Shown here: piece after piece, positions 1 through 7,348 of the stretch
Layout of the letters: the number at the start of each line of letters is the position of its first letter
Numbering within the stretch: position 1 is the first letter of the stretch
From: Pirellulales bacterium
GTDB taxonomy: Bacteria; Planctomycetota; Planctomycetia; Pirellulales; UBA1268
Direction: 5' to 3'
Length of the DNA stretch: 38,131 nt
NCBI GenBank assembly: GCA_016779265.1
Contig: JADHNY010000029.1
Coordinates: forward strand, 1 to 38,131
The notes under the pieces: generated by a model
Databases searched by the model: none
Told to the model about the DNA's origin: nothing
What the model saw: the letters and a program-made list of their open reading frames with translations, nothing else
Made by a program: the position numbers and the translations under genes

Positions 1-1130
1 GTGGTTTCTGGCACCGGTTCACCCGAGGCGCGAGCGAGAGCCTGCAAGGCCTCTGGCATGTCGGAAGGCGCGACCAGAGATGGATCGTTGGGGTCGACGA
101 GCGTGACCAGCGGCGGTGCTTCAGCGGCAAGCCGGGTGAGCTGGTCCCAGGACCAGTCCTTGCCTGCCCGCTGCCAGCCTGCTCGGCACTGCTGCACGAG
201 CCACAGTCCACAGATGTTTTTGAGCAGCCGTGTTGTGCCTGACACGCCCGCTTCGTTGGTGAAGTTATGGGCGAGGCACTCCGGAGTGACGAGCGGACGG
301 TCGAGTTCAGCACCGACAAGCGCCCACGTGCCCAGGCTGATGTAGCACCAGTCTGGGCGTGCCGCAGGTGGTGAGATGGCAGGCACTGCTGCAACCGCAC
401 TCGCGGTGTCGTGGGTGCCAGGCAGCACGACGCGGACGTCAGAGAGGCCGGTCTCCTCGGCCACCTCGTTGCGGAGGGGGCCCAGGTCCGTTCCTGGATC
501 GACGATCGGCCCAAACACGCGTCGAGGGATACCAAGTCGCTCAACGAGTTCAACCGCCCAGTCCCCCGTCTGAGGATCAAAGCACTGTGTCGTCGAGGCG
601 TTGGTGCGTTCGTTGGACTGCGTGCCTGTCAGGAGCCAGTGAAACACGTCGGGGATCATCAGCATTCGTTCTGCAGCAGCGAGCACGCTCGATTTGTGCT
701 GTACCAATGCGAAGAACTGGTAGAGCGAGTTGATCTCCATGAACTGAAGACCGGTGGCTGCAAAGATGTCCTCTCGCGGCACAACTGCAGAGGCTTTGGC
801 AAGCATGCCGCGAGTGCGGGCGTCGCGGTAGCAGACAGGATTGGCCAGCAGCGCGTCGTCGTTTCCCAGGAAGCTGAAATCGACGCCCCAGGTGTCGACC
901 CCGATGCTCGAGACGTTCTTTCCGTGTCGTTGGCCCGCGAGGCGGAGCCCGGTGACCACTTCCTGCCAGAGCCTGACGAGGTCCCAGACCAGTTGGCCGC
1001 CCATCATCACTGGGGCATTCTCAAAGCGATGGATCTCTTCGAGTTCCAGGAGTCGTCCGTCGAAGGCTCCTGAGACGACTCGGCCGCCGGATGCTCCTAG
1101 GTCAACCGCGAGTGCCACGGTGCGTGCCAT
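1..1130 (-). CDS. rhaB: Rhamnulokinase, 3' end cut by window edge
   Basis: FGGY-family sugar kinase that would phosphorylate L-rhamnulose with ATP in cytoplasmic rhamnose breakdown. The minus-strand frame stays open from an ATG at 1128-1130 to the left edge, giving about 376 residues of a family usually near 480-490, so the C-terminal fifth is missing. The N-terminus reads MARTVALAVDLGASGGR, the phosphate-1 loop of the actin-like ATPase fold. VDTWGVDF, LPGTHDTASAV and YISLGTWALVG follow at the expected places for rhamnulokinase rather than xylulokinase or glycerol kinase. A GGAGG Shine-Dalgarno sequence lies about 8 nt upstream of the ATG. It is divergent from cysH. No other rhamnose gene is visible, so a pathway context would have to lie to the left. 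The FGGY assignment is firm; substrate specificity is inferred. Confidence 0.88.
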   Translation of the reverse strand, partial: MARTVALAVDLGASGGRVVSGAFDGRLLELEEIHRFENAPVMMGGQLVWDLVRLWQEVVTGLRLAGQRHGKNVSSIGVDTWGVDFSFLGNDDALLANPVCYRDARTRGMLAKASAVVPREDIFAATGLQFMEINSLYQFFALVQHKSSVLAAAERMLMIPDVFHWLLTGTQSNERTNASTTQCFDPQTGDWAVELVERLGIPRRVFGPIVDPGTDLGPLRNEVAEETGLSDVRVVLPGTHDTASAVAAVPAISPPAARPDWCYISLGTWALVGAELDRPLVTPECLAHNFTNEAGVSGTTRLLKNICGLWLVQQCRAGWQRAGKDWSWDQLTRLAAEAPPLVTLVDPNDPSLVAPSDMPEALQALARASGEPVPET

Positions 1131-1342
1131 CTGCTCTCTCCTCCCAAAGGTGTGGCTGCACAGTACCCCCGCGACAGCAGACGTCAACCGGATTGCCGGC
1201 AGTTGGCTTCGCAAAAGACAGGCAGGCTGCGAAGACTGTGCTCGTTTGTCCGGAAGTTCTGACGAGGATTCTCGTGAGACCCGATGACAACACGAGGAGG
1301 GCTATACTTGAGATTGTTGACCAACTTGGTAAACATTTTGTC
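1131..1342. other. Divergent intergenic region rhaB/cysH
   Basis: This 212-bp region must hold the promoters for rhaB (leftward) and cysH (rightward). A perfect 7-bp inverted repeat, CTTCGCA and TGCGAAG, lies at 1207-1213 and 1228-1234. A 6-bp one, CTCGTG and CACGAG, lies at 1271-1276 and 1291-1296. A TATACT hexamer at 1303-1308 is a possible -10 for cysH, but no convincing -35 sits in front of it. The operator-like palindrome next to cysH is listed separately. Confidence 0.4.
1316..1334. promoter_or_regulatory. Candidate Rrf2-type operator upstream of cysH
   Basis: The sequence gttgaccaa-c-ttggtaaac is an inverted repeat with 9-bp arms around a central C and a single mismatch; the core ACCAACTTGGT is a perfect palindrome. 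It ends 8 nt before the cysH ATG and starts just after a TATACT hexamer. A protein bound here would block transcription start or early elongation. The downstream partner gene encodes an Rrf2-family repressor, so autoregulation of the cysH-rrf2 pair is the simplest reading. The site is seen directly; its ligand and regulator are inferred. Confidence 0.5.
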
Positions 1343-2059
1343 ATGACAGCGATTGCCGTTCCGGAAGACCTTGCCGAAGAACTCTCTGCCGCCAGTGAGC
1401 GGCTAGAGGCTGTCGAGCCCCGTGAGGTGATCCGTTGGGCCGCTGAGCGGTTCGGCGACAAGCTCACGATGGCGACGGCGTTCGGTCCGGAGGGCTGCCT
1501 GATCCTGCACTGGATCTCCGAGGTGGCCCCCAACACCTATGTCTTCAATCTGGAAACTGGCTATCAGTTTCAGGAGACGCTGACGCTGCGAGACCGGATC
1601 GCGGAGCGGTACGGTCTTGAGGTAGCCTACGAACGGCCTGACACCACCGTTGCCGACTACGAGCGTGAGCACGGCGGACCGCTCTACCGCACTGATCCAG
1701 GGCGGTGCTGTGGCGACCGTAAACTGGCTGTCATCCGGCGGGTGCTCGGCCGCTTCGATGCCTGGATGAGCGGTATTCGTCGTGACCAGAGTCCAGATCG
1801 GGCCACCTCTCCGATCGTCGCCTGGGACGCTAAGTTTGGCGTGGTGAAGATCTCGCCGCTGGCGACATGGACGAAGGCAAAGGTCTGGGATGCGATCCTG
1901 CGGTTCGATGTGCCGTACAACCCGCTCCATGATGCGGGCTACGTGAGTATTGGCTGCGCCCCCTGCACGCGTGCAGTCCTCGCCGGAGAGGATGAGCGGG
2001 CTGGAAGGTGGAGTGGTACCGCCAAGACGGAATGTGGCCTGCACTCTCGGGAGGGCTGA
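1343..2059 (+). CDS. cysH: Adenylyl-sulfate / phosphoadenylyl-sulfate reductase
   Basis: Thioredoxin-dependent reductase of assimilatory sulfate reduction, making sulfite from APS or PAPS in the cytoplasm. The ATG at 1343 gives 238 residues, a normal size. The frame is open further upstream, but that part has no family resemblance and runs through the promoter region. The fragment TAFGPEGCLILHWISE is the nucleotide-binding start of the PAPS-reductase fold. Two adjacent cysteines (122-123) and a CxxC pair (205 and 208) are the four ligands of the [4Fe-4S] cluster of the APS-reductase subtype, and the C-terminal ECGLH motif holds the catalytic Cys231. The cluster cysteines favour APS (EC 1.8.4.10) over PAPS as substrate. 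The stop is 3 nt from the next gene, an Rrf2 regulator, so they are co-transcribed and probably coupled. No ATP sulfurylase or sulfite reductase gene is in the window. Confidence 0.92.
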   Translation: MTAIAVPEDLAEELSAASERLEAVEPREVIRWAAERFGDKLTMATAFGPEGCLILHWISEVAPNTYVFNLETGYQFQETLTLRDRIAERYGLEVAYERPDTTVADYEREHGGPLYRTDPGRCCGDRKLAVIRRVLGRFDAWMSGIRRDQSPDRATSPIVAWDAKFGVVKISPLATWTKAKVWDAILRFDVPYNPLHDAGYVSIGCAPCTRAVLAGEDERAGRWSGTAKTECGLHSREG

Positions 2060-2062
2060 GAG

Positions 2063-2497
2063 ATGCGGCTTTCTGCAAAAACCGAGTACGCAAGCCTGGC
2101 TCTGTTAGAACTGGCTCGCCGCCAGAATCAGGAGGAGCCGGTACGGATTCGCGAGATTGCCGAGATGCATGCGGTGCCGTCGCGTTTTCTCGTGCAGATT
2201 CTCCTGCAGCTCAAGGCGGCTGGGCTGGTGAGCAGCACCCGGGGGGCCTCCGGCGGTTATCGACTTGCCCGTGATGCAACTGCGATCACGCTTGCGGACA
2301 TTCGTGAAGTCATTGAAGGTGCTGCAGAGCCGGCCACAGCCCTGGGCACCTCACCTTCGCACTCTCGGGCCAGTGCGGTGCTGCTGGATGCCTGGCGGGG
2401 GGTGGCACGCCGTGAACGCGATGCCATGGAGAGCCTCGACCTGGCCACGCTCGCGGCACGCGTCGAAGCCAACGCCGAGGCGATGTATTACATCTAG
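2063..2497 (+). CDS. Rrf2-family transcriptional regulator
   Basis: A 144-residue winged-helix DNA-binding repressor. It starts MRLSAKTEYASLALLELA, the classic Rrf2 N-terminus, followed by a recognition-helix region (VPSRFLVQILLQLKAAGLV) and the wing TRGASGGYRLAR. The only long helix after it spans about 110-140. The three cysteines that hold the Fe-S cluster in IscR and NsrR are absent; in fact no cysteine is present. It is therefore more like CymR-type members, which sense sulfur status through a partner protein rather than through a cluster. It begins 3 nt after the cysH stop codon. The likely targets are the palindrome at 1316-1334 and its own operon. The family call is firm; the sulfur-responsive role is inferred from the neighbour. 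Confidence 0.88.
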   Translation: MRLSAKTEYASLALLELARRQNQEEPVRIREIAEMHAVPSRFLVQILLQLKAAGLVSSTRGASGGYRLARDATAITLADIREVIEGAAEPATALGTSPSHSRASAVLLDAWRGVARRERDAMESLDLATLAARVEANAEAMYYI

Positions 2498-2565
2498 CGG
2501 AGGACGTCTTGCCGCGGCCGGCCCCTTTGGAAGATCCACAGGCGTGGCGATGGTGCGGATGGGTC

Positions 2566-3291
2566 CTAGGCTCCGCCGTCCACCGCGATGATCTGGCCTG
2601 TGAGAAATGAGGCACGGCTGCTGGTGAGGTAGTCGATCGCTGACACGATGTCGTCAGGCGTTCCGAGGCGACCGAGCGCGGTCCGTCGGATGATCCGTTG
2701 CCGGTTGTCTGCGGAGAGAGACTGCGAGAGATCGGTGTCGAGAAACCCGGGCGCTACAGCATTGACGCGAATACCACGAGGGCCTAGCTCCCGCGCCAGG
2801 CTGATGGCGAATCCCTCTAGTCCTGCTTTGGTCGCCGCATAGACCGAAAGCCCTTGCGAGCCAGTCTTTGCCACCACTGATGAAACCACGACGACCGACG
2901 GAGCGTTCTCTGCGGGAGCGAGCAGCATCTGGCGGACTGCTTCGCGGACCAGCATGATGCTACCGGCGAGGTTCACCGCGAGCATCTCTTCAATCTGGTC
3001 GTCCCGCATCGTCGCCAGCACACCTTCGTGAGCGATCGCTGCATTGGCCACGCAATGGGTGATGCCGCCGAAACGCTCGGTCACCTGAGCGACGAACTGA
3101 CGTAGCTTGTCATTCTTGCTCGCATCGAGACACCCGGTGTAGAGGCGGTCGGGAAACTGCTCTGCCAGACTCGTGAGGGCGGGCGAACCGCTCCGCGAAA
3201 ACGTAGCCACCTGATCACCACGTTCCAGTAGCCGCTGCACCGTAGCGAGCCCAAGACCACGAGAACCACCAGAGATCAGAGAGACAGGCAT
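2566..3291 (-). CDS. SDR oxidoreductase, 3-oxoacyl-ACP reductase-like
   Basis: Classical short-chain dehydrogenase/reductase, 241 residues from the ATG at 3289-3291. A TTG three codons further upstream is possible but adds only three residues. The dinucleotide-binding motif GGSRGLG is at 8-14 and NAA at 83-85. The catalytic set is Asn107, Ser138, Tyr151 and Lys155 (YAATK), with the PGFLDTDL loop after it and a C-terminal ITGQ-like segment (FLTGQIIAVDGGA) as in FabG. It would reduce a 3-oxoacyl or similar carbonyl with NAD(P)H. It is the last gene of the minus-strand run and follows an adenylate-forming ligase by 48 nt and an acyl carrier protein before that. An ACP-bound keto substrate is therefore likely. 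Convergent with the Rrf2 gene 68 bp away; no hairpin terminator is evident between them. Confidence 0.85.
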   Translation of the reverse strand: MPVSLISGGSRGLGLATVQRLLERGDQVATFSRSGSPALTSLAEQFPDRLYTGCLDASKNDKLRQFVAQVTERFGGITHCVANAAIAHEGVLATMRDDQIEEMLAVNLAGSIMLVREAVRQMLLAPAENAPSVVVVSSVVAKTGSQGLSVYAATKAGLEGFAISLARELGPRGIRVNAVAPGFLDTDLSQSLSADNRQRIIRRTALGRLGTPDDIVSAIDYLTSSRASFLTGQIIAVDGGA

Positions 3292-3339
3292 AACGCACAA
3301 CCAGCGTGAATGACGTGACGGCTTGGCAGGAAGCAGCTC

Positions 3340-4752
3340 CTACCGCCGTGGCACCTTACCAGCCGGTGTGGTCGCAATCTGCTCGACAAATGTCACGATC
3401 CGGGGAACCGCATGACTCTCCAGCTCATGGCGACAATGCGTCAGCATCCCGCTGCGGACGTCATCCGGGGAGAAGCCGGGGGAGACCACCACGTCAACGG
3501 CGACCAGCTCGCCAGTGATGGGGCTAGCGACGCTGTGCACCCGAGCCTCGGCAATACCAGGCACTCCTCGCACCACCTCTTCGACCCGTTTCGGATAGAC
3601 CTTCGCCCCTCCGACCACGATCACATCGCTGCGGCGGCCGACAAACTCGAAGCGATCCCCTCGCTGTTCGACCAGATCGCCAGTGGCCACTTCCGCGGTG
3701 TCGCGGGAGAGTTGCACGAGGAGTTCTCCATCACGGCGGGTGAAAAGTCGAGCACCTCCCGGAAGCGGCTTAGTCAGCCAGTGAGCGGGAAACCCAGGAA
3801 GCCCATCACGCACTCGAAACACCTCGCCAAGTTCGGTGGTTGCGTAGACGTGCGAGACTCCGGCGTTGGGAAACGTCTTCTTAATCTGATCAAGTAGAGG
3901 GCCGTCGACAGCCTCGCCACCGAGGGTGATGCGTTCGAGCTGGCATGTCGCCAGCACCGCGGGGTCTGCTGATGTAAGCAGCCGTCGCATCAGCGTTGGC
4001 GTGGCGGGCAGGACGGTGACCTGCCGGTCAACAACAGCCCGTGCGACCACGTCCGGGTCGCGACTCGCTGGCACCACCACGCAGCCGCCTGTAAGCATCG
4101 CTTGCACCCACACCTGGATGCCGGCCCAGCGTTTGGCATCATAGACCAGCAGCCAGGTGAGTGAGTGCCACTGGCTGGAGAGCCGGGCGGCAGCAAGCAG
4201 CGATTCCCATGAGTGGTCAACAATCTTGGGTGGACCACTGGTTCCACTAGTGGCAACCCAGATCGTGGGGGCAACGGTGGCAAACTCACCACGCGGCATG
4301 CTGCCTGCCGCAGTAAATGGTATCGAGAGGGTGTCGTCTACCGACAGCCAGTCGTCCAGTTCGTGGCCAGAGTCTGCAGCGTCGTCAGCCAGGATGGCCA
4401 GTGGCACATGCTGCCGTGAGCAGGCGGCGGTGAGCACAATCAACGACTCGACCTGATCCGTCCGAGCGACCACGCCGATCGGACGGGCCTCGTCGAGCTG
4501 CTGCTCGAGGTCCACCAGTCGCGCAGCGAGCGTGCCATAGTCAATGGCCGTGGGTTTGTCGGTGCCGGCGTTTCGCGCAACGGCGGTTCGCGTGGGAGCG
4601 GCTTCGGCGATCGTTGTCAGAGCGGTCGCGAGCCGGTCTTCGACAGGGCTGTCAAAGACCCGCCGCATGGCAGCGTCCGAGAGGGCGGGAGAGGAGGCGG
4701 ACCCTGCGGCAGCGAGTGTGACGTTCATCGTGACTCTCGAGGTGGGCTGCAT
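3340..4752 (-). CDS. Adenylate-forming acyl ligase (ANL superfamily)
   Basis: Acyl-CoA synthetase/acyl-ACP ligase-like enzyme of 470 residues that would activate a carboxylic acid as acyl-AMP. The A3 phosphate loop is divergent, ATSGTSGPPK at 167-176, instead of the usual TSGSTGxPKG. Further motifs are YATTELG (303-309), TGDL (357-360) and GRRSDVIVVGGAKVYPKRVE (A8 hinge). The catalytic lysine of the C-terminal domain is Lys466 in AGKVPRR, four residues from the end. The N-terminal domain is short, so the protein is smaller than typical fatty acyl-CoA ligases (about 520-560). An in-frame ATG at 4726-4728 is an alternative start. It sits 22 nt after an ACP gene and 48 nt before an SDR gene, which suggests loading of an acyl group onto that ACP. 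The substrate cannot be read from the sequence. Confidence 0.82.
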   Translation of the reverse strand: MQPTSRVTMNVTLAAAGSASSPALSDAAMRRVFDSPVEDRLATALTTIAEAAPTRTAVARNAGTDKPTAIDYGTLAARLVDLEQQLDEARPIGVVARTDQVESLIVLTAACSRQHVPLAILADDAADSGHELDDWLSVDDTLSIPFTAAGSMPRGEFATVAPTIWVATSGTSGPPKIVDHSWESLLAAARLSSQWHSLTWLLVYDAKRWAGIQVWVQAMLTGGCVVVPASRDPDVVARAVVDRQVTVLPATPTLMRRLLTSADPAVLATCQLERITLGGEAVDGPLLDQIKKTFPNAGVSHVYATTELGEVFRVRDGLPGFPAHWLTKPLPGGARLFTRRDGELLVQLSRDTAEVATGDLVEQRGDRFEFVGRRSDVIVVGGAKVYPKRVEEVVRGVPGIAEARVHSVASPITGELVAVDVVVSPGFSPDDVRSGMLTHCRHELESHAVPRIVTFVEQIATTPAGKVPRR

Positions 4753-4774
4753 CCCGCCGGTGGCGAACCGCGGG

Positions 4775-5059
4775 TTACGGCTGATGGGGGTCGGGAGGGG
4801 CGGCGGCTACTTCGTAGGCCGAGCAGAGGTCGCCGAATGTGCGGAGTGAAGGTCTGCTACCATCCGCAGGGCGAGTGCGGAAGGGGTCGACGCCGAGGCT
4901 GCGTTCGAGCAGCACGATCGTCTGCGCGAGGTCGAGCGAGTCGAGCCCAAGATCACCTGAGAGCAACGACTCCGCACCGATCACATCAGCGGATCGACCG
5001 GTGTCGCTCAGCACCGAGCGGATAGCGGTGGCAATGGTGTCGTGGAGGTTGGCAGGCAT
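4775..5059 (-). CDS. Acyl carrier protein
   Basis: A 94-residue carrier protein. The motif GDLGLDSLDLAQ contains Ser41, the site for 4'-phosphopantetheine attachment, in a four-helix ACP setting (MPANLHDTIATAIRSVL as helix 1, IVLLERSLGV as helix 2). The ATG at 5057-5059 is preferred because it starts right at helix 1; the upstream extension of the frame lacks family character. It has a longer C-terminal part than primary-metabolism AcpP (about 78 residues), ending in a Pro-rich tail. It is followed by an acyl ligase and an SDR reductase, so it probably serves a small dedicated acyl-modifying pathway, not bulk fatty acid synthesis. The upstream gene mtnA ends 51 nt before the start codon. Confidence 0.87.
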   Translation of the reverse strand: MPANLHDTIATAIRSVLSDTGRSADVIGAESLLSGDLGLDSLDLAQTIVLLERSLGVDPFRTRPADGSRPSLRTFGDLCSAYEVAAAPPDPHQP

Positions 5060-5109
5060 GGCAAAGGCTCTTTTTTGAATAGTAGCCCAAACCTGGAAGC
5101 CTGGCACGG

Positions 5110-6210
5110 CTATGGCTGGCTGCCGAGCATTTCTGCCACCGTTTCACGGCTGACCGGGGAGATCACACCATGTTCGGTGACGATGCCGCGGATCAGCCGT
5201 GCGGGGGTCACGTCGAAGGCCGGGTTTGCAGCAGCAGCGGTCTCGGGGGCGGCCTGCACACCGAGTGGCCGCTTTACCTCGTTGGCATCACGCTCCTCAA
5301 TGGGAATGTCGTCGCCAGACGCCAGCGAGAGATCGAACGTGCTCGACGGGGCTGCCACGAAGAAGGGAATTCCATGGGCCTCGGCCAAGACCGCCAGGCC
5401 GTAGGTGCCAATCTTGTTGGCAGCGTCGCCGTTGGCGGTGATCCGGTCGGCTCCGACGATCACGCTCGACACGCGGCCACTCTTCATGATGTGGGCGGCA
5501 GCAGAGTCAACGATCACCGTGACAGGAATGCCGCGTTCGGTCAGTTCCCAGGCAGTCAGGCGGCCACCTTGCAGGAGGGGTCTGGTTTCATCAGCGAAGA
5601 TGTCGAAGCGACGCCCTTGCTCCCAGGCGGTGGTGATCGTAGCAAGCGCCGTGCCGTCGCCGCCGGTCGCCAGAGCTCCTGTGTTGCAGTGGGTGAGGAT
5701 GCCTCCTTCCGGGAGCACGGCAGCGCCATGACGACCGATCGCCGCACACAGCCGTCGGTCTTCTTCATGGATGGCCCGAGCTTCTTCCAGGAGCACGTGG
5801 GCGAGCTGCTCGGCCGCAGTCTCTGCTGGGAGAGACGAGAGCAGACCGAGAGACCGTTCTACGGCCCACCGCAGGTTGACGGCTGTGGGGCGGGCCGTCG
5901 CAATCTCCTCCGCTTGAGCAAGGATGTGGCTGCGTGCAGCCGAGGGAGCCATGCCTGCCCGGACAGCCTCACGGGCAGCGACCACAAGCCCGTAGCCTCC
6001 GGCAATCCCGATCGCCGGTGCCCCGCGAACGCGGAGCATGCGGATCGCCTCAATCACCGTTGGCACATCCCGGCAGACCACCTGCTCACGGCTGAGTGGG
6101 AGCTTAGTCTGATCGAGAATCTCTAGATGACCATCCTCCTCTCCGATCCATCGCACTGCCTGAGGGACACGGTCAACTGCGGTCTTTGGCGATGCGCTGT
6201 CTGAGGTCAT
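5110..6210 (-). CDS. mtnA: Methylthioribose-1-phosphate isomerase
   Basis: Methionine-salvage enzyme (EC 5.3.1.23) converting 5-methylthioribose-1-phosphate to methylthioribulose-1-phosphate in the cytoplasm. The protein has 366 residues, the normal length. RGAPAIGIAGG is at 62-72. The catalytic cysteine is Cys175 in THCNTGALAT. ADETRP lies at 206-211, and the catalytic aspartate is Asp255 in GADRITANGDAANKIGT. These motifs separate MtnA from the related eIF2B regulatory subunits. Its ATG overlaps the stop codon of the alanine dehydrogenase gene by 4 bp (ATGA), indicating translational coupling. No other mtn gene is in the window; the kinase and later salvage steps must be elsewhere or replaced by another route. 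Confidence 0.93.
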   Translation of the reverse strand: MTSDSASPKTAVDRVPQAVRWIGEEDGHLEILDQTKLPLSREQVVCRDVPTVIEAIRMLRVRGAPAIGIAGGYGLVVAAREAVRAGMAPSAARSHILAQAEEIATARPTAVNLRWAVERSLGLLSSLPAETAAEQLAHVLLEEARAIHEEDRRLCAAIGRHGAAVLPEGGILTHCNTGALATGGDGTALATITTAWEQGRRFDIFADETRPLLQGGRLTAWELTERGIPVTVIVDSAAAHIMKSGRVSSVIVGADRITANGDAANKIGTYGLAVLAEAHGIPFFVAAPSSTFDLSLASGDDIPIEERDANEVKRPLGVQAAPETAAAANPAFDVTPARLIRGIVTEHGVISPVSRETVAEMLGSQP

Positions 6211-7334
6211 CGAGAGGGAGTCTCTACGAGGAATGGATTCAGTTCATACGTCATCTCGAAGGCCGAGGCCACAGCAGCATTGACGAGATGTCCGTTGAAG
6301 ATGTTAACGGCGGAAGCGAGCTCTGCGGATGCCTTCGCGGCGGCCTCGACTCCCTGTTCAGCGACCCGGAGCACATAGGGTAGTGTGGCGTTGCACAACG
6401 CGTGGGCGCTCGTGCGGCCAACAGCACCAGGCATGTTGGTGACGCAGTAGTGCACCACCTCATCAACCACAAACGTTGGCTCCGCATGCGTGGTCGGACG
6501 GCTTGTGGCAATACAGCCACCCTGATCGATAGCCACATCGATGATCACGGCCCCAGGCTTCATCAGAGCAAGATCTGGCTTCTCGACGAGATGTGGTGCT
6601 TTCGCGCCAGGAATCAGCACGCTGCCGATCACGAGGTCTGCCCAGCCGAGCCGCTCACGGATCGTGTGACGATCGGAGAACAGACAGTCGATGTTGGGGG
6701 CGGTCACGTCGTCGAGATACCGCAGGCGTTCGAGGTTGGTGTCGAGGAGCGCGATGTTGGCACCAAAGCCAGCCGCGACCTTCGCGGCATTCGCTCCGAC
6801 GGTTCCCGCACCGAGCACGAGCACGTTGGCTGGTGGCACACCAGGCACGCCACCAAGGAGGATGCCGCGGCCCATCTGTGGCTTCTCGAGGTACTTGGCC
6901 CCTTCCTGAATGCTCATCCGCCCAGCCACTTCGCTCATCGGCACCAGCAGCGGAAGCCGACCCCGTGGATCACGAAGTGTCTCGTAGGCGAGAGCGGTTG
7001 CCCCGGTGGCGAGAAAGCCTTCGGTGAGATCTCGGCTGGCAGCGAAGTGAAAGTAGGTGAAAACGGTCTGTCCGGCACGGATCAGTGCCAGCTCAGGCGG
7101 CTGAGGCTCTTTCACCTTCACGATCAGATCAGCCGCCCCAAACACTTCGCCTGCGGTGCCGATGATCTCGGCACCGCAGGCTCGGTAGTCTTCGTCAGGG
7201 AGGCCACTGCCAGCACCGGCTCCCTGCTCGACAAGCACACGATGACCTCGGCGGATGAGTTCATCCACACCCGCAGGGAGCATCGACACGCGATACTCGT
7301 CCCGCTTCGTTTCCTTTGGGATTCCGACGATCAT
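6207..7334 (-). CDS. ald: Alanine dehydrogenase
   Basis: NAD-dependent L-alanine dehydrogenase (EC 1.4.1.1), interconverting alanine with pyruvate and ammonia. The ATG at 7332-7334 gives 375 residues. This start puts the substrate residues at Arg15, Lys75 and His96, exactly the numbering known for bacterial Ald, so the TTG three codons upstream is not favoured. The Rossmann motif VLVLGAGTVGANAA begins near residue 171, and the C-terminal part carries IDVAIDQGG and VTNMPGAVGRTS, both typical of Ald. The gene starts 14 nt after the Gfo/Idh stop codon and overlaps mtnA by 4 bp at its own end, so it lies inside one transcription unit. Role could be alanine use as carbon and nitrogen source or redox balancing. 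Confidence 0.94.
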   Translation of the reverse strand: MIVGIPKETKRDEYRVSMLPAGVDELIRRGHRVLVEQGAGAGSGLPDEDYRACGAEIIGTAGEVFGAADLIVKVKEPQPPELALIRAGQTVFTYFHFAASRDLTEGFLATGATALAYETLRDPRGRLPLLVPMSEVAGRMSIQEGAKYLEKPQMGRGILLGGVPGVPPANVLVLGAGTVGANAAKVAAGFGANIALLDTNLERLRYLDDVTAPNIDCLFSDRHTIRERLGWADLVIGSVLIPGAKAPHLVEKPDLALMKPGAVIIDVAIDQGGCIATSRPTTHAEPTFVVDEVVHYCVTNMPGAVGRTSAHALCNATLPYVLRVAEQGVEAAAKASAELASAVNIFNGHLVNAAVASAFEMTYELNPFLVETPSR

Positions 7335-7348
7335 CGCAAGCAACAGGC

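Noticed and set aside
411-1073. Plus-strand open frame of 220 codons
   Set aside because: It is the antisense shadow of rhaB, which is long, motif-rich and has a proper ribosome site; the shadow has no family character.
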